From Oasisia sp. SBJ-2009 (Eukaryota; Annelida; Polychaeta; Sabellida; Siboglinidae): a stretch of DNA of 64,000 nt. The translations under genes and the position numbers were made by a program. This document shows, in pieces, positions 1 to 12,638 of the stretch. Within the stretch, counting starts at the first letter, position 1, and the number at the start of each line of letters is the position of its first letter. The notes beneath the pieces were generated by a model that was not told where the DNA came from, ran no database searches, and saw only the letters and a program-made list of their open reading frames with translations. The DNA lies in assembly GCA_964017155.1 (NCBI GenBank), contig OZ024862.1, positions 34,265,191 through 34,329,190 on the forward strand, in the 5' to 3' direction.

Positions 1-187
1 GACACCTCACAGACACCACACAGACACCACACAGACACCACACAGACACCTCACAGACACCACACAGACACCACACAGACACCTCACAGACACCACACAG
101 ACACCACACAGACACCACACAGACACCTCACAGACACCACACAGACACCACACAGACACCACACAGACACCTCACAGACACCTCATA
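1..187. repeat. 11-bp tandem repeat (ACACCACACAG type)
   Basis: Tandem copies of an 11-base unit with CC/CT variants run from the window edge to about position 187. It lies in what should be an intron of the leftward urease gene. Whether it touches an exon boundary cannot be seen because the array is cut by the edge. Confidence 0.85.
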
Positions 188-3100
188 CACCAAGAATGTA
201 CACCTTATATACTGTGATGGTTAACTCTGAAAATCCAAATTATAATTTCAGTGTGAATTCCACTCCATCCATATGGAATGCTTTTGGGAATTTGGAAGCC
301 ATACAGTGTTGTTGTTGTTGCCACTCCATGAATTCACAAGAAACGTCCCTTTACTGCAACCTATGACCTATACCTACCTTATCTCCGGTTGTTGGTCCAT
401 ACGTGTGAGCATACACACGACGACTTATCGTGGCGACTGGTGGCTCCCTCGCAGGCACAGTCTGTCAACAGTTACTGGTGCTGATTAACGGCAAGTGGAA
501 AAACGATTACAAATGTTGATAGAACATATACATAAAGTCACAGATTTTTATCAACATTTGTTCACCGTAATTATTGTATATTTACTAAACCATGTCATGA
601 TTTGTAACTCTTGCAGATGTCCTACATTACAATGTACTACAAACTGATTCCGGAGAACCATGAGCTATGAGCTCTTCAGTACTGGACAGAACATCAATCT
701 GCCGTCACAGAATGTACACTGACAGTGGAGTCATGTTAAATCCTTGGCATGTATTGTGGTGGAATTACCCTAACATCTTGTCGTTTGCTGTTCCCCAGCT
801 CTGCTGTATTCAATAAACATTAGTCCAATTAATTAGTGCTAATTCGACACGTCTGATGGGAGAACTGACATTTCATCTCCATCCCTGGGGTTAGTCTCAT
901 GGTCTCACAACAGACAGTGCCAACACCTAACATGAGACCATTATTTTATAGTACCAGTAATTTAAAAAAAAAATAATATTCAGACTTTAGGAAAATGTCA
1001 ATTTTTTATTACTACTAACTATTCTGCCTAACAAACATTTTGTACAGTAAACTCATTGAAATAAGTAAAATTCCCATCCAACTGAAAAGTGTCCGTGTGG
1101 TTATGACGTGGTTCCCATTTCAAGATACACAGTACCCCATCACGACTACATCTTGAAAATTGGGTAGGGTAGATCCACCAGCTTCCATCCTACATTACTT
1201 AGCACCTCTGGGGTAGACCCTCCACAGTATTAACTAATGCTTGTTTCACCCTATTCTTAACCCTTTACCTTCACCTCACATCGTCTCCCGTGTCAACACA
1301 AATATTGAAGGTACATCAAATACACGTAGGTGTAAGTCTCTCTACCCAGGTACCCTGTTGACCCACACCTGGTCTCCAGAGGTTAGAATGTCCTATTCTG
1401 CTAGGCCAGCGATCCGTTTTTGCCTGACACGACACTAAGTGAGGACACTTGCCTGTTCACGGTGAGCAAAGCTGCCATTTTTCACGCGCTCCATCACACC
1501 TGCCAGGTTGTCCTGAGTCACAGGTCCATCACACAGACCATTGCCACCTCGCACTACCCTGTCAACAGTCACAGGTCCGTCACACAGACCATTGCCACCT
1601 CCCACCACCCTGTCAACAGTCACAGGTCCATCACACAGACCATTGCCACCTCGCACTACCCTGTCAACAGTCACAGGTCCATCACACAGACCATTCCCAC
1701 CTCGCACTACCCTGTCAACAGTCACAGGTCCATCACACAGACCATTGCCACCTCGCACCACCCTGTCAACAGTCACAGGTCCATCACACAGACCATTGCC
1801 ACCTCGCACCACCCTGTCAACAGTCACAGGTCCATCACACAGACCATTGCCACCTCGCACCACCCTGTCAACAGTCACAGGTCCATTGCACAGACCATTC
1901 CCACCTCGCACCACCCTGTCAACAGTCACAGGTCCATCACACAGACCATTGCCACCTCGCACCACCCTGTCAACAGTCACAGGTCCATCACACAGACCAT
2001 TGCCACCTCGCACCACCCTGTCAACAGTCACAGGTCCATCACACAGACCATTGCCACCTCGCACCACCCTGTCAACAGTCACAGGTCCATTGCACAGACC
2101 ATTCCCACCTCGCACCACCCTGTCAACAGTCACAGGTCCATTGCACAGACCATTCCCACCTCGCACCACCCTGTCAACAGTCACAGGTCCATTGCACAGA
2201 CCATTCCCACCTCGCACTACCCTATCAACAGTCACAGGTCCATCACACAGACCATTCCCACCTCGCACTACCCTATCAACAGTCACAGGTCCATCACACA
2301 GACCATTCCCACCTCGCACCACCCTATCAACAGTCACAGGTTCATCATAGAGACCATTGCCACCTCGCACTACCCTGTCAACAGTCACAGGTCCATCAAA
2401 CAGACCATTGCCACCTCGCACTACCCTGTCAACAGTCACAGGTCCATCACACAGACCATTCCCACCTCGCACTACCCTGTCAACAGTCACAGGTCCGTCA
2501 CACAGACCATTGCCACCTCGCACTACCCTATCAACAGTCACAGGTCCATCAAACAGACCATTGCCACCTCGCACTACCCTGTCAACAGTCACAGGTCCAT
2601 CACACAGACCATTCCCACCTCGCACTACCCTGTCAACAGTCACAGGTCCGTCACACAGACCATTGCCACCTCGCACTACCCTATCAACAGTCACAGGTCC
2701 ATCACACAGACCATTGCCACCTCGCACTACCCTGTCAACAGTCACAGGTCCATCGCACAGACCATTGCCACCCCGCACTACCCTGTCAACAGTCACAGGT
2801 CCATCGCACAGACCATTGCCACCTCGCACCACCCTGTCAACAGTCACAGGTCCATCGCACAGACCATTGCCACCTCCCACCACCCTGTCAACAGTCACAG
2901 GTCCATCACACAGACCATTGCCACCTCGCACTACCCTGTCAACAGTCACAGGTCCATCGCACAGACCATTGCCACCTCGCACCACCCTGTCAACAGTCAC
3001 AGGTCCATCGCACAGACCATTGCCACCTCCCACCACCCTGTCAACAGTCACAGGTCCATCGCACAGACCATTGCCACCTCGCACCACCCTGTCAACAGTC

Positions 3101-6100
3101 ACAGGTCCATCGCACAGACCATTCCCACCTCGCACCACCCTGTCAACAGTCACAGGTCCATCATAGAGACCATTCCCACCTCGCACCACCCTGTCAACTG
3201 TCACAGGTCCATCATAGAGACCATTCCCACCTCGCACCACCCTATCAACAGTCACAAGTCCATCACACAGACCATTCCCACCTCGCACTACCCTATCAAC
3301 AGTCACAGGTCCATCACACAGACCATTCCCACCTTGCACTACCCTATCAACAGTCACAGGTCCATCACACAGACCATTCCCACCTCGCACCACCCTATCA
3401 ACAGTCACAGGTTCATCATAGAGACCATTGTCACCTCGCACTACCCTGTCAACAGTCACAGGTCCATCAAACAGACCATTGCCACCTCGCACTACCCTGT
3501 CAACAGTCACAGGTCCATCACACAGACCATTCCCACCTTGCACTACCCTGTCAACAGTCACAGGTCTGTCACACAGACCATTGCCACCTCGCACTACCCT
3601 ATCAACAGTCACAGGTCCATCACACAGACCATTCCCACCTTGCACTACCCTGTCAACAGTCACAGGTCCGTCACACAGACCATTCCCACCTCGCACTACC
3701 CTGTCAACAGTCACAGGTCCGTCACACAGACCATTGCCACCTCGCACCACCCTGTCAACAGTCACAGGTCCATCACACAGACCATTGCCACCTCGCACCA
3801 CCCTGTCAACAGTCACAGGTCCATCACACAGACCATTCCCACCTCGCACTACCCTGTCAACAGTCACAGGTCCGTCACACAGACCATTGCCACCTCGCAC
3901 CACCCTGTCAATGGTGGGACAGCTCCAGTCAGTGACTGTCTCTTTATACTACATTCAGCTGCTCAGAGGAATACTGGTTGTAATGTTAATTAAGTTGTTG
4001 ATAGCTCACATTATTTTTGTGTGTGCGCTGGTGTGTGTATAGTGTGTACATGAGGGTGTATGTGTGTGTAACGTGTACTGTGTACATGTGTGTGTAGTAG
4101 GGATTGTGTTCATGAGTCTGTGTGTAGTGTGTACATGTGTGTGGTGTGTACATGTGTGTGTAGTGTGTACATGTGTGTGTGTGTGTAGTGTGTACATGTG
4201 TGTAGTGTATGTGTGTGTGTAGTGTATGTTTGTAGTGTATACATGTGTTTTATATGTATGTGTAATGTGTACATGTATGTGTACTGTGTACATGTGAGTA
4301 TATGTGTGCGTAACGTGTACATGTGTGTAATGTGTACTGTGTACATGTGTGTGTAATATATACTGTGTACATTTGTGTATATGTGTGTGTGTAATGTATA
4401 TGTGTACATATATGTGTGTATGTTTGTAGTGTGTACTGTGCACATATGTATGTGTGGTGTGTACTGTGTACATGTGTGTATATGTGACTATGTGTGTACA
4501 TTGTACATGTGTGTGTGGGGGGGGGGAAGTAGAGTTAGAGTTGTATGTATGTACATGCATGTGAGTGTATGTGTACATGTGTGCATGTGTGTGAACAGTT
4601 GTATACGTGCATGTGTGTTTGTGTATGTCTGCCTGTGTATGTGTGGGCATGTGTCTGTGAAGGAGGTCAAAGGTCACCTGTTTCCTGCTATCTCCACAAG
4701 TGCCACGTTTCTAGTCTCGCCAGGTTCGAAACGAATCGCTGTTCCAGACGCTATGTTCTACAATCAGAACTGTTGCTAGGAGACACTCACACACACAATA
4801 ACAGTAACAACCTTAAAATGTGTTGCATCAGTAAGAAACATGTTATAAAATATGAAATGTAATTTGATATCATTAGTAGTATGAAACACGATACGATAAT
4901 AATATATAATAAGAAACTTCATGTCATGCATCAGCACATAACATGATTTCATAAATTGGTAAGACACATGATGAATATACCTGTGAGAAGCACTGTATCA
5001 TATAACTTTATCATTAAAAACTGTAATATGATATATCAACAAGAAACATGATATCATATGTTAGTTGTTGTTACAAGTCACAACATACATTTTTCTTTGT
5101 TTGTTTGGCTATAATATACATATATTAATTGTCATTTTTGCTGAACACATGAAAGACACACAAATGTCACATTTTAAAACCTTCGGTTTGGAAAATAATT
5201 TCATGACAAGAAACATATTACCCCCAAGGGAGCATATATAATCTTAAAAACTAATTTCACTGATTTTACTGACGCTTCTGTGTCAATATTGCCACTGAAA
5301 TAGTGTAGTGTTTTTTTGCGCATCGTTACCAATCTCATGCCATAGGTGGCAGCACGGTCAAACTGGAGATACTTGTTCGCCTCAATGAAGTGGTAGTGAC
5401 TGCCGATCTGAATGGGACGGTCACAGAGACTGGTGACGGAGACGGTGACACGACGACGTCCCACGTTGATGGCGATAGGTGACCCTGTCACCGGCATGAC
5501 CTCGCCCGGTGTCACCGCGAGGTCAGCGTCAACCTTGGGGTCAGACTTCTCCTGCCAGCAGAGATCTCAAGGTCATCACAGGGCAGGTCATTGTCATTAT
5601 GTTATGGTGTGATCTAAGGTGTCCCCTGTGTCTCCTCCACTGGGTCTGACAATGCTAGTTTTCTTAGTAACATACGCAACTTATTTCCATATGTGAAACG
5701 TTTGAGAGCTGTCATCAGGTGAATAGTTGAGTGTAGGGGAAGTAGGGGCATATCCGCATACTGAGGCATGTCCGCACACCCTATTATTTGCGCATCGCGT
5801 AACATCTGGTTAGTGGAATCATGCTAAGCGGTATCGTCTAACCCCCAAATCATCCACTTGCACTTACTTTTTGATAGAAGTGAATAATTAAAAAGTTATG
5901 ACATAAAATGTTATTTTCGTAAAGACTGATGTAATTTTACTCATATGCTGTTATGTGTATTACTTTAACTGTAAGACGTGCACATACATTTTCTTTCATA
6001 ATTCCAAATTGCATGTTAATGTTTTATGATGTGTGAAATAATGGATACTTTCATAAGTAGCATTTCAGAATTATTCACGTGTTGGATGCTTGGGGCATGT

Positions 6101-7724
6101 TCGCACAGGCCTGTGTGGCCATGCCCCACCCGCCGTGCAGACGTATTTTGTGCTTCGGTGCTTATAATATTATGTAGTCTACTTAGATACATATTTAGAT
6201 ACTTCAGCTGCTTACCACAGATATTATAAGAAACTTTGATGTGAGATAGTATATGATGATTATTAAATAATTATTTAATATTATCAAACCTATTATATCA
6301 TTCAACGCTTCGTCAATGCGTAATAGGCTATATCGTGCTGATGTCACATTTTCCATGTTGTGTATCATTAGGTCCGTTAAAGAAATAAAGCTTAATTGAT
6401 CATTGCTAATAGACTAAAATAACCAATATTGACAAATGATGTATAATCTATAATATAGAACTTTGCCCGTATACGTTAGTCCATACAAAGCCATGCTCGC
6501 ACAGGCGACAAACTGAGTTTTTAGTTTGACTTTGCGCTTTACGAGACTATGCCATTTTAGATAGACGGCTTCAGACAAGATGGGTTGCAAAGTTTGACTT
6601 TCACCATTACAAATTCATGCTGTTGTTTGCTTTAACTCTCAAGGAGGAATAAACGTGGACTGCGATTCAAGGCCTCTGTAGTTTCTAAACTTTACGTATA
6701 TATGAAAACTTGAAACCATTGATTTGTGTTCTCTGGTGTTTTTTTTTATAATAATGCACATGTCAGTAGTGTACACATACCAATACATATTATTACTGTA
6801 GTTAATGGTCAGCTCTGTGAGGCCAGCTGTTGCTTCGCCATTCCTGGGGCATAACCGCACACAGTGTGCGGCTATGCCCCGTACCTTGGGGCATGTCCGC
6901 ACAAATGTATGCCTCTACATTTGACCAAATATTTAAATATCTGATGGGATATGCGATTTCTTAACTAACTAACAACAAAGTAATATGATTGCTGATTCTG
7001 AATGCTAAATATCACCCTCTTAGCACACACAATGCATTATCTATAGCGGGTTTCACCTTAAGTGTGCGGACATGCCCCTACTTCCCCTAGGCATAAAGAC
7101 ACTACCTGTGATGATCGGGTGAACAAATCAAGATGGGGACATGAAGTAGTTACCTTCTGCTGTTTGATGAATAAATCGAGTGAGGGGACAGGAAGGAAGC
7201 TCCCATACAAGGCCAGCTGAAGGTCACCATCGGGGCGACTGATGGGCGAATGAACAGACACCTGAGGATGACAGTGACACATGTGACGTCAGTTTACAAC
7301 ATGTCCTCAACACAAACTCCCACATACGTTATGTACAGTTAAAACTTATCAACGCTCATTTTCATAACCATATCCCGAGAGATAAATATACTGATCTCAA
7401 TCGTGATGAACAAAAAAGTTAGTTTTAATATATTAGAATAAAATTTAACATCTACAGATCGATGTAGCTGTATTCTGACCACTTTGTGTTACATCGTACT
7501 GGATACCAGTTTTGGACTCTAAAGTTCAACACAACCTGAAAGTTCACTGATGTACAGTACAGACCACCATAACAATTATTTATCATTAACAAGTAATTGT
7601 TGGTGTTATTATAAATAATAATAGTTAATTTCAATTTGACACACACCACACACACACACACACACACAACTACGCCACGCGACGCGACGCGACACCGCCA
7701 CCACCACCACCACCACCACCACCA

Positions 7725-7761
<37 letters not shown>

Positions 7762-10224
7762 GCTTGCATTGGATGTTCTGAAAAAAATTGTTTGTGAGTA
7801 ATAAAGAAATGTAACGCAACAAACCAGTTTAGTTCCATCCCTGAAAGTTCCCTCTATCTGCACCTCACCGATCATCCCTGCCACGCCTGACTGAACTTGG
7901 TTTGTCCCTGGACATAACAAACATTAACGACTAAGTGAAATTATTGCTTCAATTTATTTTGAGACCTCGTATACGTAACCTTAATGTTCTTTTCAAGTAA
8001 TGTGCCAAATACATGTGAATAAACACATTCAAACAAGGTCATTTGTTTGTCACAAAGCAACCAATTTATCAGCTGTAGGTGATGTCATTGGTGTAAATGC
8101 CACTGTGCTCCATCAGCCATTATCACAGTGGGGGGGGGGGGGGGTGAAAGCTCTACCTGAAATTGCAGTCCAGGAATTTTTTGTATCACTGTAAAGATAA
8201 ATATTTCATCTACAAAACTGTCACAGGCATTGTGTGTACTTTTCGAGTCTTTGCCATTTAAACATCATGAATGCTCAACCTTGCATTATAACCACAGCCG
8301 AGTACATAAATTATATTCTTTTTTCTATAATACAATTCCCTATAATTATGACTACCTGTATACATATAAAGTACCTGAGAGCAATTTGATTGATTTGGTG
8401 CTACAGTGTACATAATTATTATATGATGTAGAATTAAGCATTCATGATGTTCAAATGGAAGTAACGCAAAAACTAAAAAAAAACTCGTTTATAGTTGCAG
8501 ACAGCATTAAAATGTGAGCATGCTCATTCATGGCTATAACCTTACAAATGGTCGCTATCTATAGAGCTGTGTGAACACACAGCAGGTGACTTAACACAGA
8601 TAAAAGTTACCCCAGGCTATTTTGGTGCAGGTTAAATCTTTGTAGTGTCTATTTTTGAAGCATAGTTTAACCGGGTTACATTGCTACCGTCTACTTGAAG
8701 CATATCAGTTCAGCGGGGTCACTACCATCGACATGGGTGGTGCTCCAAAATTTCACTCGGGGCATGGGTCATCCCACATAGACATCAGTGTTGACATTGT
8801 TGACATAACTGCTGGGGTGACAGACGGTTGATGACCTCGGATGCTGTCAAGAGTGTCATAAAACTTGATGGTGTCCTGTCTTTGCCACTTCTTTGATTGT
8901 GGACTCTGACTTTTTTGTTTTGATTGTGGACTCTGACCTTTTTGTTTTGATTGTGGACTTTGACTTTTTTGTTTTGATTGTGGACTTTGACTTTTTTGTT
9001 TTGATTGTGGACTCTGACTTTTTTGTTTTGATTGTGGACTCTGACTTTTTTGTTTTGATTGTGGACTCTGACTTTTTTGTTTTGATTGTGGACTCTGACT
9101 TTTTTGTTTTGATTGTAGACTGACTTTTTTCCTTTGATTGTGGACTTTGACTTTTTTGTTTTGATTGTGGACTTTGACTTTTTTGTTTTGATTGTGGACT
9201 CTGACTTTTTAGTTGTAAGTTTGTACTGTTTTTCCTGTTTTGTTCAGTTTATTTCTTATCCGAGATGGATCACACGTACTCATCACCACGACAGTTCTAT
9301 AGCTGTGACAATTTGTGGCTCTTTCTGACATATATTTTGGTGTATATATCTGACATGTCTGAAACATGCCCGACTCTGTCCATTCCCAATTTGCACTCAT
9401 CACTGTTCCAGACAGTTCAGTCTGAGCCCACTCATTTTTAGGTTTTGATTGATAATTCTTAGTGTCTTGTCTCAATAAGTTGATGGATTACACTGTCACT
9501 TCTACAGTGAGGCCAAGACACTATGAGATCACACAGGTCATCTGTCTTTGAGCGCTGAGAGTATCCCATCCATGCATGGTCCACCTACTGCAGGGCTAAC
9601 TTAGCCTCAGCTAACTTTTAGTGAGACAATTTGGCACCACACAAACGTGTATCCCAATTTTAACAGGGTTATGTAGATGGAGTTTAGGTGCTGTAACAAA
9701 TTGTGCAGAAACTGTGCAGAAATATAAGACAAAAATGGGCTTTGATTAAGGAACAATATGGGTTAAAACATTTTAATAGTATATGATGGCCACTATTTAA
9801 GACTATGTTCAAGTTGGGAATGAAAAGGTTTGTTTCAATTAGTCTTTGAAATTATATAAATATCAAATGTGTATGATGAGCTCCTGGAGAATGAATGAGG
9901 TGATGACGGGATTATAGGGCCGTGTGATTGATGATAGGGCGGGGAGACTTAAGCAGCCCCCAGTGACAGGAGGGTTAGGGTGGGGAAACTTACCCAGCAT
10001 CTGTCTCCCCTTGGCCATGAGCTCCGCCACAGAGTGGCAGCCATCACGGATGAGCTCCTGGACCTGAGACAGACAGACAACAGAACATGTCACATGACAC
10101 ACCAGGGAGACACAACACAGTACAGCATGTCACATGACACACAGACCAGACACATGCAGACACCACATGTACACCACACACAAACACACTCACTCACTCA
10201 CTCACTCACTCACTCACTCACTCA

Positions 10225-10265
<41 letters not shown>

Positions 10266-12592
10266 ACACACATACATTCACAGACACACTCACTCACACG
10301 CATACATTCACACACACAGACGGACCAATGGACATGAAATGTCAATGAAACCACATCATACATGTAATTGAAACCACATCATTTATGTCAATGAAACCAC
10401 ATCATTCATGTCACTGAAAGCACATTATACATGTAAATGAAACCACATCATTTGTGTCAATGAAACTACATCACACACATGTCAATGAAAAACCACATCA
10501 TACATGTCAATGAAACCACATCATTCGTGTCAATGAAACCACATTACACATGTCAGTGAAACCACATCACAGATGTCAATGACACCACATCACATATGTC
10601 AATGAAACCAGATCATACATGTCAATGAAACCACATCATTCGTGTCAATGAAACCACATTACACATGTCAGTGAAACCACATCACAGATGTCAATGACAC
10701 CACATCACATATGTCAATGAAACCAGATCATACATGTCAGTGAAACCACATCACATATGTCAATGACACCACATCACATATGTTAATGAAACCACATCAT
10801 ACATGTCAATGAAACAGTGCTGGGATGTAACGAATTACATTTACTTCATTACATTACTTAAGTAATTTATTTTGAAATCTACTTGTAACGAAGTACATTT
10901 TTTTGGAATTACTTTTACTTGTAACGAAGTACTTTTTGGTTTACTTTCTTACTTTTTTACTTCTAAATTTTGCGTTACTATAATCTACCACCAATTTTAA
11001 ATTAGTCTCGACCCCTGATTGTGTAGTCGTTGTTTGCTTTGCGCTCGCCACTCGGGCTGACATCATGGCATCAATCGTATTTCAAGCTGATCTATTATGT
11101 AACTGGCGCTTGGTTTCAGAGACATCCCAGCGGGTGTTAAAACCCATGAAGGGTCTGTTTGATTAAGGTCAATTAAAGAGTAAATGTGGGGCAAGGCATT
11201 GCTTGTTTTGTGCAGGCATCAATGATCAGTCACATTTCCCTGCTGCCAATCTTGGCTTCGCACATCCATGTTTCAGTAAGACTGGTGTGTTGGCCATGCA
11301 GCGAGTCAATGGCTTGATAATTGCAATCGAGATTCAATGACACTCATGTTTAGAAAACGGATAAATAGGTTGCATCTCAGTAGAAAAGATCAGTATAATG
11401 CTAGGTTTTAATGTCATGATGAATTGTGTCACAAATATTAGGCGTAACACTTAGCCATGCAAAACATGCTACTGATGCATAAACTTATGAATTCATCAAC
11501 CGTGTATAAAATGGGGAGTCGTAGTCGTTTTGGCGTGGTAAATGCGCGTTATAAATCGGAATTTTAACGATAACTGAAAGACGAAGGAAGTTGTGCCAAT
11601 AATGAGCATATTGATTTTAGTTTTGAATCTTTATGCGCGTTCAGCGACTGAGAGCCAGGTTATTATAGATCTCATATTATCGTTCATCACCATACATTGT
11701 AGTCTGTTGGTGCATAATTTATTTCAAAACTACAATTTCGTGAATTTTGTTTGTTCAACACTCAACAGTGTGTAACAATGTTTTTTGAACATCGCATTGG
11801 CTGCGCGGAGCTTCTTAATTGAAAACTTGCTTCCTATTAAACACAAGATTTGGAAGCTTCACTGCATTCTGAAATTAAATACCTTGACCATACATTTGGC
11901 TTTACACCCAGTCGTTCATGGCACCAGTCTTTTCAAAATAAAAAGAGTCTTTTTTCTTCCAGACATTGTGAATAAACACAAAGAAATGGTAGAACTCGTA
12001 CAACAAAGCAGTGATCCAACAGACAGTTATAATGCTGACCTGCAGCTTTGATTAGGCTCTGCCTCTGGCCTGTGTCTAATGCAATTCCTGATGATCTCAA
12101 CGGCTCAGCCTGAGACCCAGGTTGCCTTATCTGCTTATTTTGCATATCCATGACACTGTTGTGGACTGAAGTTGCCTACTGACCCTGGTAGCCTTTGTTC
12201 ATCAATACCCCCACCACCCATACCCTCCAGCTGGGGAGATGTTTCAACTGGGGAGCATTCCTTCCTACTCCCCACTAGCTTTAATCTCCTTATATTGTAT
12301 AACAGTTGCCTATAGAGCCCTTTTTATGATGCCAGGCTTCCTGTTCATTCAAATTGATCTCCCTTGACCAATCACTTCTTATGGGTGTGGGGTTATATAC
12401 TGAGACCTATAGATGCATGAGGCATACAAAGGATTCTACCCAGCCAAGCAGATTCACATAAATCAAAAACAGAGTTATCAAAATCAAAAATCAATGATTT
12501 TTTTTGAGTGATTTAAATCATGATTTAAATCATGATTTAAATCATGATTTAAATCAATGATTTAAATCAATGATTTAAATCAAACAACCCTG

Positions 12593-12638
<46 letters not shown>

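Noticed and set aside
1453..3904. CRISPR array
   Set aside because: The regular 51-bp spacing comes from adjacent identical units with no unique spacers, in a eukaryotic gene.
1420..3993. 857-residue plus-strand frame of [17 protein letters not shown] repeats, and other long plus-strand frames over the same array
   Set aside because: Shadow of the 51-bp array: its length is a multiple of three and the unit lacks stops in several frames. The minus strand connects to real urease sequence on both sides, and the recurrent variants are silent there.
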